This document shows positions 44,444-55,646 of a DNA stretch of 64,000 nucleotides, piece after piece; the first letter of the stretch is position 1, and every line of letters starts with the position of its first letter. The stretch comes from Antedon bifida (Eukaryota > Echinodermata > Crinoidea > Comatulida > Antedonidae), in contig OY727097.1 of assembly GCA_963402885.1 (NCBI GenBank), positions 4,898,001 through 4,962,000 on the forward strand, given 5' to 3'. The position numbers and the translations under genes were made by a program. The notes beneath the pieces were generated by a model that worked only from the letters and a program-made list of their open reading frames with translations, searched no databases and had not been told where the DNA came from.

Positions 44444-46532
44444 ATTTGTTTCTATGTCTACACTATACGAAAACTTATTTCCTCATGTACAAAACGATTC
44501 AACGAACGAATTCATTGTACATGACTTGCATATATAAGAGTGAAATACAATCCGTCTCGGTAATATCTTGGTAATTTCCTTGTGTTATTCTTAGCCTCAT
44601 TGGCTGTACAGTAATCCCAACATTCATGAAGTGTATTGTGTACTTCTTCCTGGTTGTCGGTACTCACATAGACTTTCCCCAAGTAGTTATATTGTCTTTT
44701 TCATAATATTATTCGTATTACACCAGCAGCAGTTCATCATGTTTGATTTTTTGTCGATTCCAGCTCAATAAGTATACGTATGACACGCCATATGTGCCAA
44801 CAAATGCACCACCAAAATCTTGGCCAAACTACTCAAAATATATGCTATGAGTGCTTGATTTAAAACAAGCACAAACAGTAAAACTTATATCGACCATCAC
44901 CGAATTATTACTTGTTTCACGTCTTATTATTATTTAATTACACGAAGATACTTTTCTATTTGCACATTGTTATGGCATTCTCAAGATATATATTTATATA
45001 TTTTTAAACCAAACCATTATTAATATTCGCTAATAATTGGATGCAATCATGGAATAAGCGAGTTTTCCGCGTAATAATTAACTACATAGTAAAAAGTGCC
45101 AATTTCTTCTAATTATGTAGATTTTTACTTTTGATTGAACTAACATAAAGTACTTCAAATACCTTTAGTACGTGGCGCTTCATCGACAGTCTGTCGACTT
45201 CTTCAAGTGTTTGGATTGGTCTGTAATGTATGACGCTGTAATAATATGACAATAGTAGATTTTGGTTTCACTTCCTATAACATTCATGATTAAGTTTGAT
45301 TTTATTTATGCTATCGCATTTATTCGCTATTAGTTTATTGTAATTGACTTTTACACTTCTATAATTTCTCTTAAACATTTAAAATTAACAAATTATTATG
45401 ATTAATGTCAATAAATAAATAAATGATTATAATTATGTATCAATTATGTACAATAATGGTATATACATGATATTATTGAATGAAATTGAATAAAAGTGGT
45501 GCATGCCACAAAAAGAAAAAAAAATATTGTAATCGACTATCGCAAGTCATCTAGATACCATTATGTGTGTATTAAGTAGGCTGTCACTAGGTTCATATGT
45601 AGTGCATTGGGTATAGTTTTAGATTATGAATACACTTACATTATACAAACCTAAGTAGGGTAAATGCAACACCTTTCGTTTACTCTTAGTGTAAAATAAA
45701 TTAACTCCATTAGAAAAAAAAATCAATTCAATGGAAATGATCTAAATGACGTCACAAATTAATTGTAAATTTATTCGTCAAAATATCTTAACAAATCAAG
45801 AAATACTAACATTTCATTTATATATACCGACAAATTCTGTCACATCGACTAATAAATTGATTACAAAAGATAATAATGCTTTCTAATTTAATTTAGCAAT
45901 GTGACTATTAACAATTAAGACTATGATACAATTAGTCATGGGGTTCTCCGTGATTATTCCGAGAGCTGGCTTAACTAAAACAATCTACCAAATATCATAA
46001 TGAATAAAAACTAGAGATACTCAATAGAAGCCAGTCAGATGAATCTTATGACCTTTGAACCTAAGCTTTAAACACTCCATTTATCATTGACCAAGTTTGA
46101 TTGAAATCAAATTTGTAAGACTAACCTACTATCCATAATTATGTAAAATACAAATTTACATAATTACGTTATTATTACATTAATATTACATATTACGTAA
46201 GAGCTACACAAACACATAGTACAAGTCGTAAAACCTCTTCACCACGAGATCACGTGTACAATGACCATCAGTAGCCTACCTTTAGTTATACCAGTAATAA
46301 ACATCTAACATAAACAATAAAACATTTATTAGTGTAATACAGTAGTAGGATTTTTATTTTACATTAGTTACATTTTTTGTAATTGTATATAGTAGTTTGA
46401 TTTAGTATAGTTTTAGTATACTTTGTCATTTTAAAAGGACCCTAATATATCAGCTGTCATGCAGATCCTAAATAAAATAAAATTTTTGTTAAACCTAACA
46501 TTTTAACAACTTCATCTATTTACTCTGGAGTA
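44444..46532. other. Spacer between copies A and B
   Basis: It contains the 5' region of A and the 3' flank of B. Segments are paralogous to other spacers: 45155-45300 (AGTGTTTGGATTGGT region) matches 55640-55760, and the 45945-46150 block matches 50620-50656 plus 51219-51360. No gene was seen. Confidence 0.6.
44599..44682 (-). promoter_or_regulatory. Conserved upstream block of copy A
   Basis: On the minus strand a CCAAT box (44603-44599, CAGCCAATGAGG) lies about 155 bases before the ATG. Further upstream is TTGGGGAAAGTCTATGTGAG, shared by A, B, D and E. The GTGAGT inside the latter could be the donor of a non-coding 5' exon. Confidence 0.45.
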
Positions 46533-48932
46533 CTACTTCAAAAGCTTGTAGCTTTGGTAAAGCAAACCTACACTAATAAATCGAATGTATGCAGCAAGCG
46601 GGTAAACAAAAATGTTAATAACAAAAATAGACTTTCCAAAAATGACATCATTTTGGTCAGATGAGTAAATTTCAGAACCTGGAGAAAAGTATGCATTGCC
46701 CAACCAGTGAGCTGCATTAGCTATCATTAAATAAATCAAACAACGACGAATGATAACTTTAGAATGATCGTCCATGCTCCTAGCCCTTCGAGATTTCAGG
46801 ATGAGTATTGTCTGGCGACTTAGTTGAACTATATTAACAACTGCCATTACAAACAGACCGATCCCTCTAGTTAGATTGTAATCAACTTCCGATGTATCCA
46901 TGTGGGTAAATGTCTCTGTAAGAATCTGGACATCTATTATTACATTACTGGTTGCAGCTATACCATCACAGCAACTTATCACAAATATGCCGATTAGACA
47001 GAAGAGAAGTAGTCGTTCGCTTCTGTTTAGCGACTTGCATAGTTTAATTGGAGTTTTATTATAGTGCTTTTTGCCAACTTCTGTTGCTATAAGCATGGAG
47101 AATTTGTAAATTAACAAACCAAATATTTCTATTGTACTGACACTATGACTATGTGGGCTTAGATTAAACAACTCTGACATACCTATCGTTGCTACGCATA
47201 GTAATATTATTCCTATGATTACAACACAGTGAATACATTTAATATTGCCTCTTGTCAATTCCGTGGACTGTCCATGGTCTATGTATTCGGTGTTAATAGC
47301 GGTTATGTATTGTGTTCTATTACGTAATTGTGACCAGCTAACGCGATCTCTTTGAACTTCTACTATGTCTCTAGCGTTTTCGTTTATAGGCCTACTATCT
47401 AGTATGTTTCCACTCCTGTCGTTCGAATGCAAATTCGTCCAGTAGTGTAGCAGAATGCTTACAGCCAAAATGTTATACTCTTTGGAAAACGATTGACAAA
47501 TTCTCAACACCGTCTGCATCGGAGAAGAATCTACCATTAACTGACTGTAACACCAAGCAACAACATCTTTGCTATCTGTTGTATTTGCTAGCTGTACATT
47601 TATCAATGGCCAAGTCATTTCATGGTATTCATCTTTTATTTCCTCTGCCATACTTGACATCAAACAAAGAATATTCGCAGATATTGTTAAAGTGAACGCA
47701 TATTGGAACAAAGAAGAGTTTCTGAAGGAGGCACTTTTGAAACATTGGAAGAATGCTATCTGGATACAGGTGAAAAACACTTGTAAACAGTTGGATATTA
47801 TATAAATAACTTCTTGATATTTATCTATGTCTCTAGTTACAGATTCGCACATTCCAATCAATGTAATGTATATAAGTGATTGAAAAATGTTGCAAATACC
47901 AAACAAATAAACACCCGCAATAGGTTCAGAAGAAGTTTCGCTGCTTATATCTTGTGCGGGATGCTGACCTGACAAGAGCAGTGGTCTACGTTCATCATTA
48001 CAGAACAAATGTCCTTCAGGATTTCGGATAATTTCTACCTTTTTTCGCAGAATATATATCATCATTGTCATTGAAATAGAGTAATTAGTAATACTAATCC
48101 AATCCAAAATGTGCCTATGTTCAGCATATTGTCCGTTGCTATAAAGAGCAAACAGAAAAGCAATGTAAAATGAAACAATGCAGAAAAATACAATCAACGA
48201 TGAAACCTGACCATCTTCAACAAAACTGATATCACTTGTGATGGTAGTTACTTCATAATTTCTTTCCAAATCAGTTAAAATGTTTCCATTTTCTGTTGCA
48301 GTTCCATTTGGAGATTGGTCTTCCCTTCTGTCTTCTGCTGTTCCATCGGAAGAAGACGACACATTTTCCAGGTCAGACCAGCAATCAGTTAAACTGTTTC
48401 CATTTTCTGTTGCAGTTCCATTTGGAGATTGGTTTTCAATTCTGTCTTTTGCTGTTCCATTGGAAGAAGACGACATATTTTCCAGGTCAGGCCAGCAATC
48501 AGTTAAAATGTTTCCATTTTCTGTTGCAGTTCCATTTGGAGATTGGTTTTCAATTCTGTCTTTTGCTGTTCCATTGGAAGAAGACGACACATTTTCCAGG
48601 TCAGTCAAGCAATCAGTCAAAATGTTTCCATTTTCTGTTGCAGTTCCATTTGGAGATTGGTTTTCACTTCTGTCTTTTGCTGTTCCATTGGAAGAAGACG
48701 ACATATTTTCCAGGTCAGGCCAGCAATCAGTTAAAATGTTTCCATTTTCTGTTGAAGTTCCATTTGGAGGTTGGTCTTTCCTTCTGTCTTCTGCTGTTCC
48801 ATCGGAAGAAGACGACATATTTTCCAGGTCAGGCCAGCAATCAGTTAAAATGTTTCCATTTTCTGTTGAAGTTCCATTTGGAGGTTGGTCTTTCCTTCTG
48901 TCTTCTGCTGTTCCATTGGTAGAAGAAAACAT
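46533..48932 (-). CDS. Otopetrin-like proton channel, copy B, with six N-terminal repeats
   Basis: Uninterrupted 799-codon frame. Residues 1 to about 225 are six tandem 38-residue units of the type SSSNGTAKDRSENQSPNG / ATENGNILTDCWPDLENM, hydrophilic and probably disordered. The channel part then follows the 12-TM otopetrin plan: FVEDGQVSSLIVFFCIVSFY, CNDERRPLLLSGQ in the TM2-TM3 loop, GVYLFGICNIFQSLIYITLI, QVFFTCIQIAFF, LTISANILCLM, QSFSKEYNILAVSILLHYW, LLLFCLIGIFVISCCDGIAA, RRCLIYLMIANAAHWL, YPLAAYIRFISVGLLYQ. NGT sequons in the repeats should not be glycosylated if the N-terminus is cytosolic as in known otopetrins. It is very close to D and E, so the duplication is recent. The His of the usual YRFHS motif is Ile here. 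Confidence 0.82.
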   Translation of the reverse strand: MFSSTNGTAEDRRKDQPPNGTSTENGNILTDCWPDLENMSSSSDGTAEDRRKDQPPNGTSTENGNILTDCWPDLENMSSSSNGTAKDRSENQSPNGTATENGNILTDCLTDLENVSSSSNGTAKDRIENQSPNGTATENGNILTDCWPDLENMSSSSNGTAKDRIENQSPNGTATENGNSLTDCWSDLENVSSSSDGTAEDRREDQSPNGTATENGNILTDLERNYEVTTITSDISFVEDGQVSSLIVFFCIVSFYIAFLFALYSNGQYAEHRHILDWISITNYSISMTMMIYILRKKVEIIRNPEGHLFCNDERRPLLLSGQHPAQDISSETSSEPIAGVYLFGICNIFQSLIYITLIGMCESVTRDIDKYQEVIYIISNCLQVFFTCIQIAFFQCFKSASFRNSSLFQYAFTLTISANILCLMSSMAEEIKDEYHEMTWPLINVQLANTTDSKDVVAWCYSQLMVDSSPMQTVLRICQSFSKEYNILAVSILLHYWTNLHSNDRSGNILDSRPINENARDIVEVQRDRVSWSQLRNRTQYITAINTEYIDHGQSTELTRGNIKCIHCVVIIGIILLCVATIGMSELFNLSPHSHSVSTIEIFGLLIYKFSMLIATEVGKKHYNKTPIKLCKSLNRSERLLLFCLIGIFVISCCDGIAATSNVIIDVQILTETFTHMDTSEVDYNLTRGIGLFVMAVVNIVQLSRQTILILKSRRARSMDDHSKVIIRRCLIYLMIANAAHWLGNAYFSPGSEIYSSDQNDVIFGKSIFVINIFVYPLAAYIRFISVGLLYQSYKLLK

Positions 48933-48960
48933 ATTTTCCAGGTCAGACCAGAATTCAGTT
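48240..48960 (-). repeat. 114-bp coding repeats in the 5' end of copy B
   Basis: Six units in frame. The match extends past the ATG into the 5' UTR: TGGTCTGACCTGGAAAATATG directly before and at the start reads as WSDLEN-M, the same as the unit junction. The repeat therefore includes the initiator codon. D has three units and E has four. Confidence 0.9.
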
Positions 48961-49027
48961 CAGGTTGAAATAAAATCCGTCTCGGTATGTAATATCTCGA
49001 TAATGTTCTTGTGTTATTCTTAGTCTC

Positions 49028-49171
49028 ATTGGCTGTACAGTAAAATCAATCATAAATTCATGCATTGTTTCTTCCTCATTGATTTACAGTTGACCACATT
49101 TCAATGTTATTTCAATCATTAAGTATTATTTCCTATTTCTTCCTATCGGTACTCACATAGACTTTCCCCAA
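49028..49171 (-). promoter_or_regulatory. Conserved upstream block of copy B
   Basis: CCAAT box on the minus strand at 49032-49028 (CAGCCAATGAGA) and the shared TTGGGGAAAGTCTATGTGAG block at 49171-49146. The block ends at a junction with copy F-type sequence at about 49175. Confidence 0.45.
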
Positions 49172-49184
49172 GTTTTTCTTTTAT

Positions 49185-49600
49185 TTTCAAGACCCGTCAT
49201 TATCTGTTGAGTGTCCATTCCCAAGAGACATGTTAGATTATCGCTTCTTTTCCACATTAGACAGGTGTTCACTTATATTTCCATTTTATGTTGCCTTTCC
49301 ATTTCCAAGTAAAGACATTATTATTCTTAGCTTCTTCTTCTTCTCAATCTACCCCATACAACTGACACTGCAATTATTTCCTGTAGTTTGAAACTAGTAC
49401 AGTATTGTACATTATTTGTATAGAATACAATCCGTCCCAATATTATGTGTTTTTAATGTATACAGTGTAGGTATGCCCCGGAGAATAGGTATACTAAGGT
49501 TATTTCCCAATTTCGTCATTAGATCTATCATTGATTGATTGAATTTTACGGTTGATTGAAATATCGTAGTTTTCGTTTCCAATCATACAATAGGCTTACA
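49185..49600 (-). pseudogene. Orphan 5' end of an F-type otopetrin-like gene
   Basis: 49318-49185 matches the N-terminal coding start of copy F (ATGTCTTTACTTGGAAATGG, then a stretch equivalent to ..DNDGSG..). 49320-49600 matches the F 5' flank (CAACTGACACTGCAATTATT, CAGTGTAGGTAT, AACCTTAGTATAC). No channel sequence follows the fragment on the minus strand; it runs instead into the upstream block of B. It is a dead remnant of a duplication. Confidence 0.7.
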
Positions 49601-49803
49601 GTTATTTTGTGTACTCTAAAAAGTTGAAAAACATAATAAGACGTCTACTTTAAATAGCATTAGGGTTAAAAGATCATTCGAAAATTCTACTGCTGTATAA
49701 ACAAATAACCATTTCTATAAGGCATGAACAATGAATGTTCAAAAACAACGTATAACAATGTAGGCTACGTGCCTTTAGATATAATGCTGGTGTGTCTATA
49801 TGG

Positions 49804-50620
49804 TTAACCAAATGTATCATATTGGATAAAGGTATAGAATTCTGTCATACCTATAATAAATACAGATGGTAGTAAAATAAATACTGCCAATGTTATATCA
49901 TATTGACAGCAGTTATAGTTAGTATTGCTTGCTGTGCGTTCTTCTGCCATAGCGGTGCTCGTGCGAACTGTTCTGCAGCGCCTTCCAACGTGATTTCTGT
50001 TTTCGTAGTTGGTGGTTGTAGTTCCGTACGTAGGCCTACTTTCTACCATCCTTGTGCGTGTTGCTTTACTGTCGTTGGGATGCAAACTCATCCAAAAGTG
50101 CAGCAGAATACTCGCACCCATAAAATTATACGCTTTCAAAAATGGTTGAAGACTGCTCAAGAATGTACGTAGAGGAGTTTGAATCGTTGCACAGTAAGAC
50201 CTTATCGTTCATATTTGACATATTATTTGGTGGCCAATCCAGTACCTGATATTCCGCTGGTATTCCACTTACAGCATAACTTTCTTTTCCGACACTATCT
50301 ATCCAGCTGATAATATTCGAAGACCTCGTAAAGATGAGTGCATATTGGAGAAAAGTACAGTTTTTGAAAGAGGTGCCTTTGAAACATCTGAAGAACGCCA
50401 TTGTGAAAAACACTTCTCGATATTTATCTATATCTCTAGATAGTAAAGGGACACACATTCCAGTAAGTACAATATGCGTCACTGATAGAATGATGTTCAA
50501 GGTACCAAATATATAAACGCCGACAAGAGGTTCAGAGACGTTTTCGGACTTAATCTCCTCTGGTGGCGGACAATCTTCTAAGAGGAGTGGTTGACGTTCA
50601 TCACTAGGTAGCGACTGGTT
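49804..50620 (-). pseudogene. Otopetrin-like copy C, truncated and frameshifted
   Basis: The readable part starts at SLPSDERQPLLLED, continues through GVYIFGTLNIILSVTHIVL, and resumes in another frame with SSLQPFLKAYNFMGASILLH and VFILLPSVFIIGMTEFYTFI. Defects: no N-terminus, a deletion of about 13 residues in TM4 (REVFFTMAFFRCF, where F has a longer stretch), a frameshift near 50160-50190, and no sequence after TM8. It is closest to copies F and H. At its upstream edge (about 50615) it is fused to sequence normally found 3' of copy B (ATTCCGATAGCTGGCTTAAC). Confidence 0.85.
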
Positions 50621-50656
50621 ATTCCGATAGCTGGCTTAACTAAAACAACCTACCAA

Positions 50657-51217
50657 CTAGAGGGTACTCCGAGAGTACAAACCTCCGCCTACTGTAAAAT
50701 TCTCCTACATAAAATGTCGTCGGAAAATATATATATTTTTTTTTTTACATTTTTTTTTATTAGTTCTAAGTGTAGGCCTAAATAGGCTAAATGCAAACTA
50801 CAAAGTTGTGGATGAGAGTTTGGTGTAATGGTTATGTATCCAGCCTCTCATAGTTGAGATCGCTGGTTCAAGTCACGCTGAGTTTTTTTTTTATTTCTTT
50901 TTTTTTGTGGACCTTGATCTTTGACCCTGACCCTTCAAAATTTAACCACAATTATATGATGAGTCATTGATCATTGTGGCTAGGTTTGGTGAGAATCGGA
51001 TAAAAACTGTGGTCTTTAGCAGTAAAATAGTTTTTTGTTAGTTGTGACCTTGACCTATGACCTATGACCTTCAAAATCGAACTCGTCCGAGCTTTTGGGG
51101 CATAGATCATTGTGGCCAAATTTGGTGAGAATCGGATAAAAACTGTGGCCTCCAGGCTGTTCACAGACAGACACACAAACATACAGGGGTGAAAATATAA
51201 CCTCCTTGGCGGAGGTA
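50657..51217 (+). mobile_element. tRNA-derived SINE with long central body
   Basis: A perfect A box TGGTGTAATGG and a near-consensus B box GGTTCAAGTCA lie about 40 bases apart at 50821-50874. The body has GACCTTGACCTATGACC and a repeated TTTGGTGAGAATCGGATAAA motif, ending CAGACAGACACACAAACATA then AACCTCCTTGGCGGAGGTAA. The boundaries come from comparison with the uninterrupted paralogous flank at about 45988 (CTACCAAATATCATAA). The first 140 bases may be a separate, nested element. Confidence 0.8.
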
Positions 51218-51738
51218 AATATCATAATAAATAAAAACTAGTCAGATGAATCTTATGACCTTTGAAGCTAAGCTTTAAACACTCCATTTATTATTGACCA
51301 AGTTTGATTGAAATCAAATTTCCATTTGTAAGACTAACCTACTATCCATAGTTATGTAAAATACAAATTTACATAATTACGTTATTATTACATTAATATT
51401 AAATCACGAGCTACACAAACACATAGTACAAGTCGTAAAACCTCTTCACCACGAGATCACGTGACCATCAGTAGCCTACATTTAGTTATACCAGGGAGTT
51501 GAACTCCTTGGTTATACAATTCCAATGTTTTGGCATTCCTTTTTAATTGAGTATAACATTTATTAGTGTAATACAGTAGTAGGCTTTTTATTTTACATTT
51601 TTTTAAATGGTATATAGTAGTTTGATTTAGTATAGTTTTAGTATACTTTGTCAAAAAGGACCCTAATATATCAGCTGTCATGCAGATCGTAAATAAAGTT
51701 AATTTTTGTTTAAAACTTCATCTATTCACTCTGTAGTA

Positions 51739-53792
51739 CTACTTCAAAAGCTTGTAGCTTTGGTAAAGCAAACCTACACTAATAAATCGAATGTATGCAG
51801 CAAGCGGGTAAAGAAATATGTTAATAACGAAAATAGACTTTCCAAAAACTACATCATTTTGGTCAGATGAATAAATTTCAGAACCTGGAGAAAAGTATGC
51901 ATTGCCCAACCAGTGAGCGACATTAGCTATCATTAAAAAAATTAAACAACGACGAATGATAACTTTAGAATGATCGTCCATGCTCCTAGCCCTTCGAGAT
52001 TTCAGGATGAGTATTGTCTGGCGGCTTACTTGAACTATGTTAACAACTGACATTACAAACAGACCGATCCCTCTAGTTAGATTGTAATTAACTTCCGATG
52101 TATCCATTTCAAATGTCTCTGTAAGATTCTGGACATCTATTATTACATTACTAGTTGCAGCTATACCATCACAGCAACTTATCACAAATATGCCGATTAG
52201 ACAGAAGAGAAGTAGTCGTTCGCTTCTATTTAGCGACTTGCATAGTTTTATTGGAGTTTTATTATAGTGCTTTTTGCCAATTTCTGTTGCTATAAGCATG
52301 GTGAATTTGTAAATTAACAAACCAAATATTTCTATTGTACTGACACTATGACTATGTGGGCTTAGATTAAATAACTCTGACATACCTATCGTTGCTACGC
52401 ATAGTAATATTATTCCTATAATCGCAACACGGTGAAGACATTTAATATTGCCTCTTGTCAATTCCGTGGACTGTCATGGTCTATGTTTTCAGTGTTAATA
52501 GCGGTTATGTATTGTGTTCTATTACGTAATTGTGACCAGCTAACGCGATCTCTTTGAACTTCTACTATGTCTCTAGCGTTTTCGTTTATAGGCCTACTAC
52601 CTAGTATGTTTCCACTCCTGTCGTTCGAATGCAAATTCGTCCAGTAGTGTAGCAGAATGCTTACAGCCAAAATGTTATACTCTTTGGAAAACGATTGACA
52701 AATTCTCAACACCGTCTGCATCGGAGAAGAATCTACTATTAACTGACTGTAACACCAAGCAACAACATCTTTGCTATCTGTTGTATTTGCTGGCTGTACA
52801 TTTATCAATGGCCAAGTCATTTCATGGTATTCGTCTTTTAATTCCTCTGCCATACTTGACATCAAACAAAGAATATTCGCAGACATTGTTAAAGTGAACG
52901 CATATTGGAACAAAGAAGAGTTTCTGAAGGAGGCACTTTTGAAACATCGGAAGAATGCTATCTGGATACAGGTGAAAAACACTTGGAAACAGTTGGATAT
53001 TATATAAATAACTTCTTGATATTTATCTATGTCTCTAGTTACAGATTCGCACATTCCAATCAATGTAATGTATATAAGTGATTGAAAAATGTTGCAAATA
53101 CCAAACAAATAAACACCCGCAATAGGTTCAGAAGAAGTTTCGCTGCTTATATCTTGTGCGGGATGCTGACCTGACAAGAGCAGTGGTCTACGTTCATCAT
53201 TACAGAACACATGTCCTTCAGGATTTCGGATAATTTCTACCTTTTTTCGCAGAATATATATCATCATTGTCATTGCAATAGAGTAATTAGTAATACTAAT
53301 CCAATCCAAAATGTGCCTATGTACAGCATATCGTCCGTTACTATAAAGAGCAAACAGAAAAGCAATGTAAAATGAAATAATGCAGAAAAATACAATCAAC
53401 GATGAAACCTGACCATCTTCAACAAAACTGATATCACTTGTGATGGTAGTTACTTCATAATTTCTTTCCAAATCAGTTAAAATGTTTCCATTTTCTGTTG
53501 CAGTTCCATTTGGAGATTGGTCTTCCCTTCTGTCTTCTGCTGTTCCATCGGAAGAAGACGACACATTTTCCAGGTCAGGCCAGCAATCAGTTAAACTGTT
53601 TCCATTTTCTGTTGCAGTTCCATTTGGAGATTGGTTTTCAATTCTGTCTTTTGCTGTTCCATTGGAAGAAGACGACATATTTTCCAGGTCAGGCCAGCAA
53701 TCAGTTAAAATGTTTCCATTTTCTGTTGCAGTTCCATTTGGAGACTGTTTTTCACTTCTGTCTTTTGCTGTTCCATTGGTAGAAGACAACAT
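51739..53792 (-). pseudogene. Otopetrin-like copy D, split by a one-base frameshift
   Basis: 53792-52458 gives 444 residues (three 38-residue repeats through TM6), then the frame breaks. 52461-51739 continues with 240 residues (TM7 to TM12). Compared with B and E, one G is missing where they read GACCATGGACAG, at about 52473 (D has GACCATGACAG). Everything else is intact and almost identical to B and E, including CNDERRPLLLSGQ and the CCDGIAA segment. Either a very young pseudogene, an allele, or a sequencing or assembly error; the upstream block and CCAAT box are intact. Confidence 0.85.
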
Positions 53793-53885
53793 ATTTTCTA
53801 GGTCAGACCAGAATTCAGTTCAGAGTGAAATAAATATCTGTCTCGGTAATATCTCTATAATTTTCTAGTGTTATTCTGCGGCCTC

Positions 53886-53993
53886 ATTGGCTGTACAGTA
53901 ATCCCAAAATTCATGCAGTGTTTCTTCCTCATTGATTTACAATATTAGTATTTCCTATTTCTTTCTATCGGTACTCACATAGACTTTCCCCAT
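53886..53993 (-). promoter_or_regulatory. Conserved upstream block of copy D
   Basis: CCAAT box on the minus strand (53890-53886) and the shared GGGGAAAGTCTATGTGAGTA block at about 53993-53968, as in A and B. Confidence 0.45.
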
Positions 53994-53999
53994 TTTTTT

Positions 54000-54457
54000 T
54001 TCGATTCCAGCTCAATAAGTATATTGTACCTATGACACGCAATGTATACAAAACAACCTATGACACGCCATATTAAGGCAAATCACCGTCTCTAATACCC
54101 AAAATATGCTATGTGTGCTTGATTTAAAACAGGCCTAAACAGTGACACTTGTTTTCTCTTAATTAAAGCCTCTATTTTTTATAATAGAGAATTAAATACT
54201 GTTCATAGAAACAGAATAACACAATCTATATAAGGTATACTTGAATTTCTATTTGCACATTGTTGTCATTCCATTGTCAAGATACATTATTTGTATCTTT
54301 TTAAATCATACCATTAAATATTCTCTAAAATACTATCATGGAATAGAGTTGTTCGTAGGCCTACTAAACGTACCTATTTATAGTAAAATGTGACGTAACG
54401 ATGTTTCACTTTCTTTACTTAGGCCTAGATTTATTTTATTAAACAAAAATAAGGTAC
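54000..54457. other. 5' flank of copy D
   Basis: Gene-free; CCTATGACACGC and ACACGCCATATTA-type segments are shared with the 5' flanks of A (44775) and E (58965). Confidence 0.55.
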
Positions 54458-54492
54458 TTCAAATATCTTCTTTTTTTTTCTTTTATTACAGA

Positions 54493-54905
54493 TACCCCTT
54501 TCACACCAACCTAGCAACACCGGGGTTTATAAAATGAAATTGTAAATGTCGCCCTCTATTTTGTTTGTTTACATAGCGACGATCATTAGAATCATTTCAA
54601 TTAACAATATTTTAAATTTAATAATTACTTTCAAAAGTCTCAGAAGTAATATAATGTTTTATTGATACTACTTATTATTTTTCATACCCGTTATATATTT
54701 TGTACAAATATTTATGTCGGTATGATGTCGGTACCTTTCACACCAAAACACCGGGGTGTCCCCGCAGTTCGTTCTCCGGAGAATGTTCACCTGTTCAACC
54801 CCGCAGTTTTAAACTCCGGAGTTGCTTATTTTACCTTTCACACCAAACAGCGGGGCGTCAACTCCGGAGTGTCTCCGGAGTTTTGCTTTTGGTTTGAAAG
54901 GGGTA
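54493..54905. mobile_element. GC-rich non-autonomous DNA element
   Basis: Ends TACCCCTTTCACACCAA and the inverse TTTGGTTTGAAAGGGGTA. Inside are repeated CCTTTCACACCAAA(A/C) units and CTCCGGAG palindromes. No coding capacity was seen. Confidence 0.75.
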
Positions 54906-54929
54906 TAAAATATATTCATTTTTTCGTAA

Positions 54930-55630
54930 TGACATTTCATAATATTCATAACTTAAGATATTCATTTCTTAAAATGTTAATTTCTTAACACATTCTCTTC
55001 TTAGCGTATTCATTTCTTAGCGTATTCATTTTCTTAAACATATTCATTTCTTAACATAAACATTTTAGCATATACATTTCTTAACACAATTTATATTTTA
55101 GCATATTTATTTCTTAACATAATTATATCTTAGCATATTCATTTTTTAGCATATTCATTTTTTAACGGAATTATATCTTAGCATATTCATTTTTTAGCAC
55201 ATTCATTTCTTAACATAATTATATCTTAGCATATTCATATTTTACCATATTCATTTTTAACATAATTATATCTTAGCATATTCATTTTCAACATAATTAT
55301 ATCTTAGCATATTCATTTTTAGCATATATTTCTTAACATAATTATATCTTAGCATATTCATTTTTTAGCATATTTATTTCTTAACATAAATATATCTTAG
55401 CATATTCATTTTTAGCACATTCATTTCTTAGCATAATTATATCTTAGCATATTCATTTTTAACATAATTATATCTTAGCATATTCATTTTTTAGCATATT
55501 CATTTCTTAACAGAATTATATCTTAGCATATTCATTTTTTAGCATATTCATTTTTTAGCATATTCATTTTTTAGCATTTTCATTTTAGCATATTCATTTC
55601 TTAACATAATTATTTCCTTGGCATATTCAT
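54930..55630. repeat. AT-rich minisatellite
   Basis: Irregular tandem units of TTAACATAATTATATCTTAG + CATATTCATTTTT, about 33-36 bases, with shorter TTAGCATATTCA variants; roughly 20 units. Confidence 0.92.
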
Positions 55631-55646
55631 TTCTTTCAAATATCTT

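Larger units (their letters stand above)
54458..55646. mobile_element. 1.2-kb composite insertion flanked by 12-bp direct repeats
   Basis: TTCAAATATCTT occurs at 54458-54469 and 55635-55646. The paralogous site upstream of copy A (about 45157) reads straight through as CTTCAAATACCTTTAG. The insert holds a terminal-inverted-repeat element (54493-54905) followed by an AT-rich minisatellite. Confidence 0.65.

Noticed and set aside
48280-49023. Plus-strand open frames of up to 247 codons opposite the copy B repeats (also at 53482-53868 and 58303-58823)
   Set aside because: They are antisense shadows of the 114-bp coding repeat, whose unit length is a multiple of three; no start context or independent family match.
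55000-55640. AT-rich minisatellite as a replication origin or scaffold attachment site
   Set aside because: Composition alone does not support it; it is better explained as part of the 1.2-kb insertion.
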